A stretch of 64,000 bases of DNA, from positions 1-64,000 of the forward strand of contig NZ_MIHA01000019.1 in the NCBI RefSeq assembly GCF_001722335.1, in the 5' to 3' direction. Below the pieces are notes generated by a model, which saw only the letters and a list, made by a program, of their open reading frames with translations, ran no database searches and had not been told where the DNA came from. Of the stretch, positions 25,105 through 32,902 are shown piece after piece (positions within the stretch are counted from its first letter, which is position 1; each line of letters begins with the position of its first letter). Origin of the DNA: Mycolicibacterium flavescens (lineage in GTDB: Bacteria > Actinomycetota > Actinomycetes > Mycobacteriales > Mycobacteriaceae). The translations under genes and the position numbers were made by a program.

Positions 25105-26460
25105 TCACCAGTTCGTCAGGATGAAGTGGTTGAGCAGCAGGGCCCCGACGACGTTGGCGCCCAGCCACCACCGGTGCGACCGCGGCGGAAGCAACGCCCC
25201 GGCCGCGGTCAGCCAGATCGTGAACGGCAACCAGATGCGTTCGGTTTCGGCCTTGCTCAGCATCGACAGGTCGGCGAACAGGATCGCGAGCAGCGCGCCG
25301 AGCAGCAGCATGTGCAGGCCCGGCCGCAGCCGGATCGCGGCGATGTCGAACGCCCGGCCGATCCCGGCGACGCTGCCCAGCCCGATCGCACACACCACCG
25401 ACGCGAAATTCGCCCAGCCCCAGTACTGGAACGGCCGGTCGTTGGCGATGCCCTGCCAATAGCGTTCCTGCACCAGGTGATAACCGTCGAACCACCAGAA
25501 GCCCAGCAGCGCGAACAGTCCCACCATGGCCAGCACGACGACGATCGCGGGCGCCGCGGTGCGGACCGCGCCGCGCAGGTCCGGTGCGCACATCAGCACC
25601 GCCAGCGCCGGCAGCACCATCAGCCCCAGCCCGTAGTTGAGGAACAACCCCCAGCCCAGCAGCAGGCCCGCGCCGGCGGACGCGAGCACCGGCCACCGCG
25701 TCCTGCGGCCCACCGCGAGCGCCAGCAGCGCGATCCCCCACGCCACCACGCCCGCGAAGTAGCCGTCGGCGGACACCGCGATCCAGATCGCCGTCGGCGC
25801 GGCCGCGACGAACGGGGCCGCCTTGCGGGCGGTCGACTCCTCGGTCAACGCCCGCACCGCCACCACGATGGCGGCCGCCGCGCTCGACCCGACGAACAGC
25901 ACCAGCAGCGCGGCCCACGCGCCGCCGCCGAGCCCGATGCGGTCCAGCCACACGAACGTCAGCAGCGCGCCCGGCGGATGCCCGGAGACGTGGGTGATCC
26001 ACGAATCCGGTTGGTAGTCAAGGATTCTGTCGGAGAATGTGCGCAGCGCGTGCGGGATGTCGGTGACCGTCGGGACCTGCCGCAGGTATTCGTGGCGCGC
26101 GCTCAACCGGCCCGCGAAACCGCGCTGCCAACCGTCGATCATCGCCAGCGAGAACGCCCAGGCGCACGCGGTCGCCCACGTCACCCACGGCACCGCGCGC
26201 CACGGCAGCCGCTGTGCGACGGTCGGCCCCCACAGCACCACCGCGGCGCCGATGACGATGGCCGGGATGGTGCCCCACCCGACGTGGGCGTCCCACCATC
26301 CGAAGATCGGCGCGGTGTCGGCGAATGCGCGGAACCGTTCGGGCGTGGCGTTGATCAGCGGTGTGACGACGCCCAACCCCAGGTGCGGCACGACGAACGC
26401 CGCGACGACCAGGAGCACGCCGACGGCGACCGCCACGATCTCCTTGCGTCTGGTTGCCAT
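25105..26460 (-). CDS. polytopic membrane protein, glycosyltransferase-C-like (Rv0541c-like)
   Basis: A 451-residue integral membrane protein with about 11-12 helices. The first large extracytoplasmic loop (SARHEYLRQVPTVTDIPHALRTFSDRILDYQPDSW) holds acidic residues, and HVSGHPPGALL follows. This layout resembles GT-C enzymes that use polyprenyl-phosphate sugars outside the membrane, although no assured catalytic Asp pattern can be stated. Its convergent neighbours make and modify a sugar donor, so it may be the downstream transferase. ATG start at 26460. Confidence 0.72.
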   Translation of the reverse strand: MATRRKEIVAVAVGVLLVVAAFVVPHLGLGVVTPLINATPERFRAFADTAPIFGWWDAHVGWGTIPAIVIGAAVVLWGPTVAQRLPWRAVPWVTWATACAWAFSLAMIDGWQRGFAGRLSARHEYLRQVPTVTDIPHALRTFSDRILDYQPDSWITHVSGHPPGALLTFVWLDRIGLGGGAWAALLVLFVGSSAAAAIVVAVRALTEESTARKAAPFVAAAPTAIWIAVSADGYFAGVVAWGIALLALAVGRRTRWPVLASAGAGLLLGWGLFLNYGLGLMVLPALAVLMCAPDLRGAVRTAAPAIVVVLAMVGLFALLGFWWFDGYHLVQERYWQGIANDRPFQYWGWANFASVVCAIGLGSVAGIGRAFDIAAIRLRPGLHMLLLGALLAILFADLSMLSKAETERIWLPFTIWLTAAGALLPPRSHRWWLGANVVGALLLNHFILTNW

Positions 26461-26808
26461 GTCGTCACCATATGCGCGGCTCCGCACGCAGGGTGACCTC
26501 CGATGAGTGGTCCCGGTCACCCCGGGTTCGCCGGCACGGCGCCGAAGCGCAGCTGATCTACGCGGCGACCGAGGCCGCTACGCCGACGCGGGGTCCCCGA
26601 TGAACCAGGTGGTCGGTCTCGGGTTCGGCGGGCTGCCCACCGCCGGGGACCCGCGTGCGCCCATGCCCGACGACATCGCGCGGGGAGTTCCCCCGCGAGA
26701 TCGTCCAGAACGCCGACCGCGACATGCTCAAAGCCGGTGCTACACCCGCGCGGTGATGGTGCGGTGAGATCCGTACCGGACGGTCCATAACGACGTAAAC
26801 TCGCGAAC
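26461..26808 (+). pseudogene. intergenic stretch with a possible acetyltransferase remnant
   Basis: This 348-bp gap has no convincing intact gene. A short frame near 26590-26650 encodes SPMNQVVGLGFGG, which resembles the N-terminal part of mycobacterial GNAT-like proteins. Flanking similarity seems to shift between frames, ending near 26767. I read it as a possible decayed fragment, with weak evidence. The last 40 bases are the promoter region of the tetR gene. Confidence 0.25.
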
Positions 26809-27390
26809 ATGCCGCGCCCTCGACAGTTCGACGAGGCCGAGGTGATCGCCGCGGCGCGTGACCAGTTCTGGCGGCGCGGGTACGCGGGCACCTCGATCGA
26901 CGACCTGACCGCCGCCACCGGTCTGGGCAAGGGCAGCCTGTACGGCGCGTTCGGCGACAAACGCGAGCTGTTTCTGCGCGCTCTCGACGCTTACATCGGT
27001 GAACGGATGCATCGTGTCCGCGACGAGTTGCGCGACCCGCGCCGCCCCGCCTGCGACCGGTTGACGCGGCACCTGCGCGCGCAAGTGGCGGCCACCTGCG
27101 CCGACACGACGCGGCGCGGGTGCATGATGGCCAACAGCGCCGCCGAACTCGGCGACAGCGACCCGGCGGTAGAGCGCATGATCGGGCGGGCCTATCGCGA
27201 ATGGGGTGCCCTGCTCGCCGAGTGCATCGGGGAGGCCCAGCGCGACGGCGCGATCGACAGCCGCCGTGACGTGCGGTCGCTCGCGACGGTGGTGCTGGCG
27301 TTTCTTCGCGGGCAGGAGGGGCTGCGCAAGGGCGGCGTGAAACCCGCTCAGCTCAAGGCGGGCGTCGAGGAGATGATCACGCTCCTGTAG
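26809..27390 (+). CDS. TetR family transcriptional regulator
   Basis: A 193-residue regulator. The helix-turn-helix covers residues 8-55 (IDDLTAATGLGKGSLYGAFGDKRELF), giving the TetR signature. The C-terminal domain carries RRGCMMANSAAELGDSD, typical of the TetR_C_16/YxaF-like group, whose cysteine may matter for ligand sensing. It lies in the same direction as the SDR gene 160 bp downstream, with a nested inverted repeat between them. The target is probably the SDR or itself. Confidence 0.88.
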   Translation: MPRPRQFDEAEVIAAARDQFWRRGYAGTSIDDLTAATGLGKGSLYGAFGDKRELFLRALDAYIGERMHRVRDELRDPRRPACDRLTRHLRAQVAATCADTTRRGCMMANSAAELGDSDPAVERMIGRAYREWGALLAECIGEAQRDGAIDSRRDVRSLATVVLAFLRGQEGLRKGGVKPAQLKAGVEEMITLL

Positions 27391-27415
27391 CCCTGTCTGG
27401 GGTGGCCCTGTTGTG

Positions 27416-27475
27416 GCGAGCGTGCGTGTCGGAACACGACACGCCGCGCGTTTGTCGACATTCGTGCACGCTCGC
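27416..27475. repeat. nested inverted repeat after tetR
   Basis: The outer arms GCGAGCGTGC (27416-27425) and GCACGCTCGC (27466-27475) are perfect. They enclose a second perfect stem GTGTCG-GAACA-CGACAC (27426-27442) and the palindrome TGTCGACA (27453-27460). The layered structure looks like a REP-type intergenic element; it may terminate tetR transcription. Confidence 0.6.
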
Positions 27476-27550
27476 GGCGGGACGGAATAAACGCGCCCAC
27501 CCCCGCGTCCCTAGTTCTTGACCAACCGGTACAGAATGAAGGGCACGGAC

Positions 27551-28312
27551 ATGGCGCTACTGAAGGACAAGACCGCGGTGATCACCGGCGGAAGCACGGG
27601 AATCGGACTCGCCACCGCCAAGCGGTTCGTCGAGGAGGGCGCCCACGTCTTCATCACCGGCCGGCGGCAGGCCGAACTCGACGCTGCCGCAGAGCAACTC
27701 GGTGACCGCGTGACCGTCGTGCAGGGTGACGTCGCCAAGGCCGAGGACCTGGACCGGCTTTATGAGGCGGTGGCGGCCAGCGGTCGTCGCATCGACGTGC
27801 TGTTCGCCAACGCCGCGGTGATCGACGTCGCGCGCATCGGGGACATCACCCAGCAGCACCTCGACTATCAGCTCGGCGTCGACTTCAACGGCGTCGTGTT
27901 CACCGTGCAGAAGGCGCTGCCGCTGCTGAACGACGGTGCCTCGGTCATCCTGAACTCGTCGAACACCAACGCCAAAGGCTCCGACGGTATCGGCATCTAC
28001 GCCGCGATCAAGGCCGCCGTGCGATCGCTGGCCCGCACCTGGGCAAGTGAATTGCAAGACAGGGGAATTCGCGTCAACGCCGTGAGCCCGGGCGCGACGG
28101 ACACCCCGGGGCTCAACAACCTCGCCAGCGTGGTCGTCCCCGGACCCAACGCCGCGGCCGAGTTCGAGCAGTCGCAGCGCGACGTGATCCCGATGGGCCG
28201 GCGCGGCACCCCCGACGAGGTCGCCGGCGCCGTGCTGTTCCTGGCGTCGGACCTCAGCAGCTACACCACCGGCGCCGACATCCCGGTCGACGGCGGCATC
28301 AACCAGATCTGA
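27551..28312 (+). CDS. short-chain dehydrogenase/reductase
   Basis: A 253-residue classical SDR. TGGSTGIG (12-19) binds NAD(P); NSSNTN supplies the catalytic serine (136/137), and Y150/K154 in YAAIK complete the triad; VDGG near the C-terminus is standard. R38/R39 (TGRRQ) after strand 2 suggests NADPH. ATG 27551 is chosen over ATG 27536 because GAAGGG lies at a fitting distance. It is downstream of a TetR gene and probably its target; substrate unknown. Confidence 0.87.
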   Translation: MALLKDKTAVITGGSTGIGLATAKRFVEEGAHVFITGRRQAELDAAAEQLGDRVTVVQGDVAKAEDLDRLYEAVAASGRRIDVLFANAAVIDVARIGDITQQHLDYQLGVDFNGVVFTVQKALPLLNDGASVILNSSNTNAKGSDGIGIYAAIKAAVRSLARTWASELQDRGIRVNAVSPGATDTPGLNNLASVVVPGPNAAAEFEQSQRDVIPMGRRGTPDEVAGAVLFLASDLSSYTTGADIPVDGGINQI

Positions 28313-28323
28313 CCGCGAAGCGC

Positions 28324-28938
28324 TCAGTACAGCCGCGAGCGGACGCTCTCCTCGCTGTAGTAGTCGTCGAGGTCGGCCTGGTTCAGGTCCTGCCGGGCCG
28401 CCTTGAGCAACTGCGCGACGCTCGGCAGCGCCGTCGGGTTCCACGTCGACGGGTCCCAGGTGTCCGATCGTAGAAAAGCCTTGGCGCAGTGGAAGAACAC
28501 CTCCTCGACGGCGATCTCGAGCGCCAGCAGCGGACGCCTGCCCTTGACGGCCAGCGCGTCGAAGTAGTCGGCGTCGGCCAGCACCGTGGCCGTCCCGTTG
28601 ATCCGCAGCGTGTCACCGCGGCCCGGGATCAGGAACAGCGTGCCGACATGCGGGTTCTGCAGCACATTGCGGTACCCGTCGACCCGTTTGTTGCCGGGCC
28701 GCTCCGGGATCGCGATCGTGGTGTCGTCGATGACGTGCACGAAGCCGGGCGGATCACCTTTCGGCGACACGTCGACGCGCCCGTCGGCGTCCGTCGTCGC
28801 CACGAAGCACAGCGGCGAGTGGGCCAGCCAGTCGCGCTGCACCGGGGACAGCCGGTCCTTGACCTTGGTGGCGACGTAGTGTTCCGGCTCGCCGACGATG
28901 GCCCGCAGCTCATCGACGGTCCTGACTTCGCGGCGCAT
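28324..28938 (-). CDS. PPOX-type (pyridoxamine 5'-phosphate oxidase family) flavoprotein
   Basis: A 204-residue split-barrel protein. LCFVATTDADGRVDVSPKGDPPGFVHV and RPGNKRVDGYRNVLQNPHVGTLFLIPG are the FMN-binding strands of the PPOX superfamily subgroup that includes MSMEG_1061-like proteins. It probably binds FMN, F420 or haem; the reaction is unknown. ATG 28938 is chosen; an upstream in-frame ATG would add seven residues. It is convergent with the SDR gene. Confidence 0.78.
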   Translation of the reverse strand: MRREVRTVDELRAIVGEPEHYVATKVKDRLSPVQRDWLAHSPLCFVATTDADGRVDVSPKGDPPGFVHVIDDTTIAIPERPGNKRVDGYRNVLQNPHVGTLFLIPGRGDTLRINGTATVLADADYFDALAVKGRRPLLALEIAVEEVFFHCAKAFLRSDTWDPSTWNPTALPSVAQLLKAARQDLNQADLDDYYSEESVRSRLY

Positions 28939-28998
28939 GAGTCCATCATGGCCGACCACCCCGCGGCGCGGGTCAGCTCCCTCGGCACCCGGGTCCGC

Positions 28999-30075
28999 TC
29001 AAACCGGCCCCGTGGCCCCGAACCGCTCGACGAGCGCGCGCCGGTCGACCTTGCCGATCCCGCGCCGCGGCAGCTCGTCGACGACGTGGATCTCGCGCGG
29101 CGCCGCGGTCGGGTCCAACCGGGACGCGACGTGCGCGCGCAGCTCGGACACCGTCGGCGCCACCGCACCCGGCGCCAGCACCAGCGCCGCCGCCACCCGC
29201 TGCCCCAACCGGTCGTCGGGCACACCGAACACCGCGCACCCCGCCACCGCCGGATGTGACTCCACCGCCGCCTCGACCAGATGCGGCATCACGGTCAGCC
29301 CGCCGGTGCTGATCGCGTCGTCGGCGCGGCCCAGCACGGTCAGCCGACCCGAGTCGTCCACGGCGCCGACATCGTCGGTGCGGAACCATCCCGGCTCGGC
29401 GAACGGATCCGGCTGCACCGGGTTGCGGTACCCCGCAGCGATCGTCGGGCCACCCAGCACGATCCGGCCGCCGTCAGCGATGCGCACCCGCACCCCGTCC
29501 AGCGGCACACCGTCGTACACGCAGCCACCCGCCGTCTCGCTCATCCCGTAGGTCCGGACCACGGGAATGCCGGCGGCAGCCGCTCTTTCGGCGATCCCGG
29601 CCGGCAGCGGGCCGCCGCCGATCAGCACGGCGTCCAACGACGCGAGCGCCGCCGTCGCCTCCGCGTCGCGCAACGCCTTCTCCAGCTGCACCGCCACCAG
29701 CGACGCGTACCGTCGACCCGGCCCGAGCGAGTGGACCGCCGAAACCAGCTCGGCCGCCGTGAAACTCGGCGCCACAGCCACCGGCGACGTACCCGCGACC
29801 ACGCTGCGCACCAGCACCTGCAGACCCGCGACATGATGGGCCGCCAACGCCGACAGCCAGCGGCCGGGACCGCCGAGCCTGCGGTGGGTCGCCTCGGCGC
29901 TGGCCCGCAACGACGCCGCAGTCAGCATCGCGCCCTTCGGCGTGCCGGTGGTGCCCGACGTCGAGACCACCACCACGACGTCGTCGTCGATCGGCTCGCC
30001 GACCCGCAAAGCCGTTGCCAAAGCGCCGGATTCGCCAGGGGGGACCAGGAGCACCGCGTCGTCGCCGGTGAGCAT
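28999..30075 (-). CDS. menE: o-succinylbenzoate-CoA ligase
   Basis: A 358-residue adenylate-forming enzyme, short as MenE of mycobacteria is. The P-loop STSGTTGTPKG is near residue 53, YGMSETAGG forms the A5 motif, and GWFRTDDVG, then LGRADDAISTGG, are A7-A8. A C-terminal lysine in RRGIGKVDRRAL catalyses adenylation. It activates o-succinylbenzoate with CoA in menaquinone synthesis. ATG 30075 (MLTGDDAVLL) corresponds to the M. tuberculosis start as I recall it; in-frame GTG codons up to 30189 would overlap the upstream DUF3349 gene. Confidence 0.92.
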   Translation of the reverse strand: MLTGDDAVLLVPPGESGALATALRVGEPIDDDVVVVVSTSGTTGTPKGAMLTAASLRASAEATHRRLGGPGRWLSALAAHHVAGLQVLVRSVVAGTSPVAVAPSFTAAELVSAVHSLGPGRRYASLVAVQLEKALRDAEATAALASLDAVLIGGGPLPAGIAERAAAAGIPVVRTYGMSETAGGCVYDGVPLDGVRVRIADGGRIVLGGPTIAAGYRNPVQPDPFAEPGWFRTDDVGAVDDSGRLTVLGRADDAISTGGLTVMPHLVEAAVESHPAVAGCAVFGVPDDRLGQRVAAALVLAPGAVAPTVSELRAHVASRLDPTAAPREIHVVDELPRRGIGKVDRRALVERFGATGPV

Positions 30076-30134
30076 CTGCCGCACCACCGGCACGACCTCC
30101 AGCGCAGAGCCGACCGCGACGGCGCGTAGGACCG

Positions 30135-30449
30135 CTATGGCTTCTCCCCGGGGTCGTCCTCGGGGTCGCGCGGGTCGTCGAGCGGCCACCCGCGCACCGC
30201 CAGCCTGGCCCGCACCCGCTCGACGTCGGAGGGGGTCGGCAGCGTGTCGGTGAGCTGGGTGATCAGCACCCCGATATCGGCGTCGTCGAACTCACCGCCG
30301 CGGTTCAGCGCCACCGCGACCGTGCGGACCTCGTCGTCGGTGAGCCTGCGGCGCAGCAGCGCGAACAGCGGCACCCGGTCCGGACCCGGCACACCCTCGG
30401 GATAGCCGGCGGTGATCCACGCGACGATCTTCGCGAGAAATTTCGTCAC
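30135..30449 (-). CDS. DUF3349 protein, copy A (upstream of menE)
   Basis: A 104-residue protein from GTG 30449. ITAGYPEGVPGPDRVPLFALLRRRLTDDEV and RVRARLAVRGWPL are the conserved parts of DUF3349 (Rv0543c family), a small helical fold of unknown function. The C-terminus has an acidic tail (DDPRDPEDDPGEKP). It is cotranscribed with menE and is a diverged paralogue of the gene at 32205, which lies on the opposite strand beyond pitA. Confidence 0.8.
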   Translation of the reverse strand: MTKFLAKIVAWITAGYPEGVPGPDRVPLFALLRRRLTDDEVRTVAVALNRGGEFDDADIGVLITQLTDTLPTPSDVERVRARLAVRGWPLDDPRDPEDDPGEKP

Positions 30450-30560
30450 CGTGCCCTCTCCGCGTGTCGTCCCGGGCCTGTGTGCCCGCAATTGCATGAT
30501 GCTAGTGCGCACGACGGCGGGGCGATGTCCGCGCGAGAGACGAACATCACGCCGCCGTTG

Positions 30561-30578
30561 GGTGAACAGTTGGTGAAC
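30561..30578. promoter_or_regulatory. PHO box (RegX3-type direct repeat) upstream of pitA
   Basis: Two GGTGAAC units begin at 30561 and 30572, exactly 11 bp apart; on the minus strand this reads GTTCACC-AACT-GTTCACC. That is the direct repeat bound by phosphate-response regulators (PhoP in Streptomyces, RegX3 in mycobacteria). It lies 95 bp before the pitA start and 112 bp before the divergent DUF3349-menE unit. Regulation of a phosphate transporter by this box is a strong inference. A TTGCC-N6-GGCAA repeat follows at 30582-30597. Confidence 0.75.
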
Positions 30579-30672
30579 AGATTGCCCGAACAGGCAAATC
30601 GCCTGCTCGACACGCGGTCGGATGGTGGCCGCGGATTAGGTGGGACGCTCGTATGGCAGCAGAATTGACGTC

Positions 30673-31914
30673 GTGACCGCAGAGTTGATCATCCTGGTGC
30701 TGCTGATCGCAACTGCACTGGCTTTCGACTTCACCAACGGCTTTCACGACACCGGCAACGCCATGGCCACCTCGATCGCCACCGGCGCGCTCAAACCCAA
30801 GACCGCGGTGCTGCTCGCCGGCATCCTCAACCTCGTCGGCGCGTTCCTGTCCGTCGAGGTCGCGGTCACGGTCACCACCTCGGTGCTCAACGTCCAGGAC
30901 GGCACCAGCGGTGCGCTGCTGCCGACCATCGACGCCTCGACCGGGTTGACGATCATCTTCGCCGGGCTGATCGGCGGCATCCTGTGGAACCTGCTGACCT
31001 GGCTGTTCGGCATCCCGTCGAGTTCGTCGCACGCCCTGTTCGGCGGCCTGATCGGCGCGGGCCTGGCGGCGCTGGGCGTCGCGGGCGTCAACTGGAGCGG
31101 TATCACGCAGAAGGTCCTCATCCCCGCGATCGCCGCGCCGCTGATCGCCGGGCTGGTCGCCTGCTGCGGCACGTGGATGGTCTACCGGATCACCCGCAAC
31201 GTCGTCGAGCACCGCCGCAAGCAGGGCTTCCGCTGGGGCCAGATCGCGACGGCCTCGCTGGTCGCGCTGTCGCACGGCACGAACGACGCGCAGAAGACCA
31301 TGGGCGTCATCGCGCTCGCGCTCATCACCACCGGCCACCTCAGCGGCGACGTCAAGGAGGCCGGGCTGCCGTTCTGGATCATCTTCAGCTGCGCGGTCGC
31401 GATCGGGCTCGGCACCTACCTCGGCGGCTGGCGGGTCATCCGCACCCTGGGCAAGGGCCTCGTCGAGATCGAGTCACCGCAGGGGTTCGCGGCTGAAGCC
31501 TCCTCGGCGGCAATCATTCTCAGCTCCAGCGCGGCCGGTATGGCACTGTCCACCACGCACGTGGCCACCGGGTCGATCCTCGGCAGCGGTGTCGGCAAGC
31601 CCGGCGCCGAGGTCCGCTGGGCGGTCGCCGGCCGGATGGCCGTCGCCTGGCTGGTGACGCTGCCGGCCGCCGGTCTGGTCGGCGCGCTGTCCTACTGGCT
31701 GGCGCACGCGGTGAAGGCGGTGACCGGCTCGGCGCTCGCCGGCAACGGCCTGATCTTCGGCGTCCTGGTCGGGCTGTCGGCCTACATGTGGTGGCGCGCC
31801 CAGCAGCAGAAGGTCGACCACCGCAACGTCAACGCCGACTGGGACGACGCCACCAACTCGGTGCTGCCCGCCGACCTGCGTGAGGCGCCGGTCAAGACCC
31901 CGGTGGCGGTGTGA
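30673..31914 (+). CDS. pitA: low-affinity inorganic phosphate transporter
   Basis: A 413-residue Pit-family carrier with about ten helices. The two inverted-repeat signatures are FDFTNGFHDTGNAMATSI at the N-terminal half and ALSHGTNDAQKTMGVI near 205; SSSSHALFGGL and STTHVATGSILGSGVG are the paired substrate-loop segments. It imports phosphate (probably as metal-phosphate with protons). GTG 30673 is chosen. It is followed at four bases by a small membrane gene and then DUF3349 copy B. The PHO box upstream suggests phosphate control. Confidence 0.94.
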   Translation: MTAELIILVLLIATALAFDFTNGFHDTGNAMATSIATGALKPKTAVLLAGILNLVGAFLSVEVAVTVTTSVLNVQDGTSGALLPTIDASTGLTIIFAGLIGGILWNLLTWLFGIPSSSSHALFGGLIGAGLAALGVAGVNWSGITQKVLIPAIAAPLIAGLVACCGTWMVYRITRNVVEHRRKQGFRWGQIATASLVALSHGTNDAQKTMGVIALALITTGHLSGDVKEAGLPFWIIFSCAVAIGLGTYLGGWRVIRTLGKGLVEIESPQGFAAEASSAAIILSSSAAGMALSTTHVATGSILGSGVGKPGAEVRWAVAGRMAVAWLVTLPAAGLVGALSYWLAHAVKAVTGSALAGNGLIFGVLVGLSAYMWWRAQQQKVDHRNVNADWDDATNSVLPADLREAPVKTPVAV

Positions 31915-31918
31915 CGAG

Positions 31919-32191
31919 ATGACGTATCTGGAAAGCATTTTCAAGGTCCTGGTGGTGGGTCTGGTGCTGGGCGCCGGGCTGCCCGCACTCTTTGCGACGG
32001 GCCTGCTGGCGTTCTCCGGCACCGAGTCCGCCGACGGCACCGCCACGGTCCGCCCGGCCCGCCGCTACCTCGGGATCGCGCTGTTCGTGTTCGTCGGCTG
32101 GGCGATCGTCACCGCGGTGTTGTGGATCACCAGGGCGACGATCATCCACCACACCGGCATCGACCTGTTCCCCTTCATGCCCCGGAAATGA
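31919..32191 (+). CDS. small two-helix membrane protein (Rv0544c-like)
   Basis: A 90-residue protein with two clear helices (about 8-32, VLVVGLVLGAGLPALFATGLL; and 50-72, LGIALFVFVGWAIVTAVLWI). It lies four bases after pitA, as does Rv0544c in M. tuberculosis. It may be an accessory subunit of the phosphate carrier; no motif proves this. Confidence 0.8.
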   Translation: MTYLESIFKVLVVGLVLGAGLPALFATGLLAFSGTESADGTATVRPARRYLGIALFVFVGWAIVTAVLWITRATIIHHTGIDLFPFMPRK

Positions 32192-32204
32192 CAACGGCCG
32201 CAAC

Positions 32205-32507
32205 ATGACCGAGTTCACCGTGTTCGACAACATCTTGTCCTGGCTGCGCCGCGGCTACCCCGAGGGCGTGCCGTCGACGGACTACTTCCCGCTGCTGGCG
32301 CTGTTGAAGCGGTCGCTTTCCGAGGACGACGTCGTCCGGGCCGCGCAGACCGTGCTCGAGGACACGACGGCCGACACCGTCACCGAGGGCGACATCCGCG
32401 CCGCGATCCGTCAGGTCACCGCGCAGGAACCCAACCCCGAGGAGATGCACCAGGTCGCGTCGCGGCTGGCCTCGGTCGGCTGGCCGCTGGCCACGCCTGC
32501 GCGGTGA
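32205..32507 (+). CDS. DUF3349 protein, copy B (Rv0543c-like)
   Basis: A 100-residue protein. LRRGYPEGVPSTDYFPLLALLKRSLSEDDVV, then EPNPEEMHQVASRLASVGWPL, match the Rv0543c/DUF3349 family, whose members are small helical proteins of unknown role. It is the last gene of the pitA operon. It shares the YPEGVP and GWPL signatures with copy A at 30135, but overall identity appears only moderate, so the duplication is old. It ends four bases from the convergent VOC gene. Confidence 0.85.
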   Translation: MTEFTVFDNILSWLRRGYPEGVPSTDYFPLLALLKRSLSEDDVVRAAQTVLEDTTADTVTEGDIRAAIRQVTAQEPNPEEMHQVASRLASVGWPLATPAR

Positions 32508-32511
32508 CGCG

Positions 32512-32883
32512 TCACTGCCTGCTGTCGCGCCGCAACGGGTGGTCCTCAGGTACCTGCACGAAGATCAACTGCACACCGTCGGGGTCGGTGACGTGCATCT
32601 CGTGCAGCCCCCACGGCTCCTGCCGTGCTTCGCGCGCGATCGGCACACCGCGGCCCGCCAGTTCCTTCTCGGTGGCGTAGACGTCGCGCACCTGCAGCCA
32701 CATCGTTCCGCCGGCATCCGGACCGCCGTGCCCGGCGAGTTCGATCAGCGACTGCCCGGCGTAGAAGACGGTGCCCGCGCCGTAGTCGCGGGCGATCGCC
32801 AGGCCGATCTCATCGCGGTAGAACCTCAGCGAGCGTTGGTAGTCCGCCGGCCGGATGAGCATCCGGCTGGCCAGTATCTCCAT
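32512..32883 (-). CDS. VOC/glyoxalase-like protein (Rv0546c-like)
   Basis: A 123-residue vicinal-oxygen-chelate protein with two beta-alpha-beta-beta-beta modules: MLIRPADYQRSLRFYRDEIGL...LIELAGHG and MWLQVRDVYATEKELAGRGV...HVTDPDGVQLIFVQV. A metal site could include E/H residues such as those in LIELAG and GLHEMHV. VOC proteins include glyoxalase I, dioxygenases and resistance proteins; the substrate here is unknown. ATG 32883. Confidence 0.8.
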   Translation of the reverse strand: MEILASRMLIRPADYQRSLRFYRDEIGLAIARDYGAGTVFYAGQSLIELAGHGGPDAGGTMWLQVRDVYATEKELAGRGVPIAREARQEPWGLHEMHVTDPDGVQLIFVQVPEDHPLRRDSRQ

Positions 32884-32902
32884 GACATCGTGTCTATCAC
32901 GC

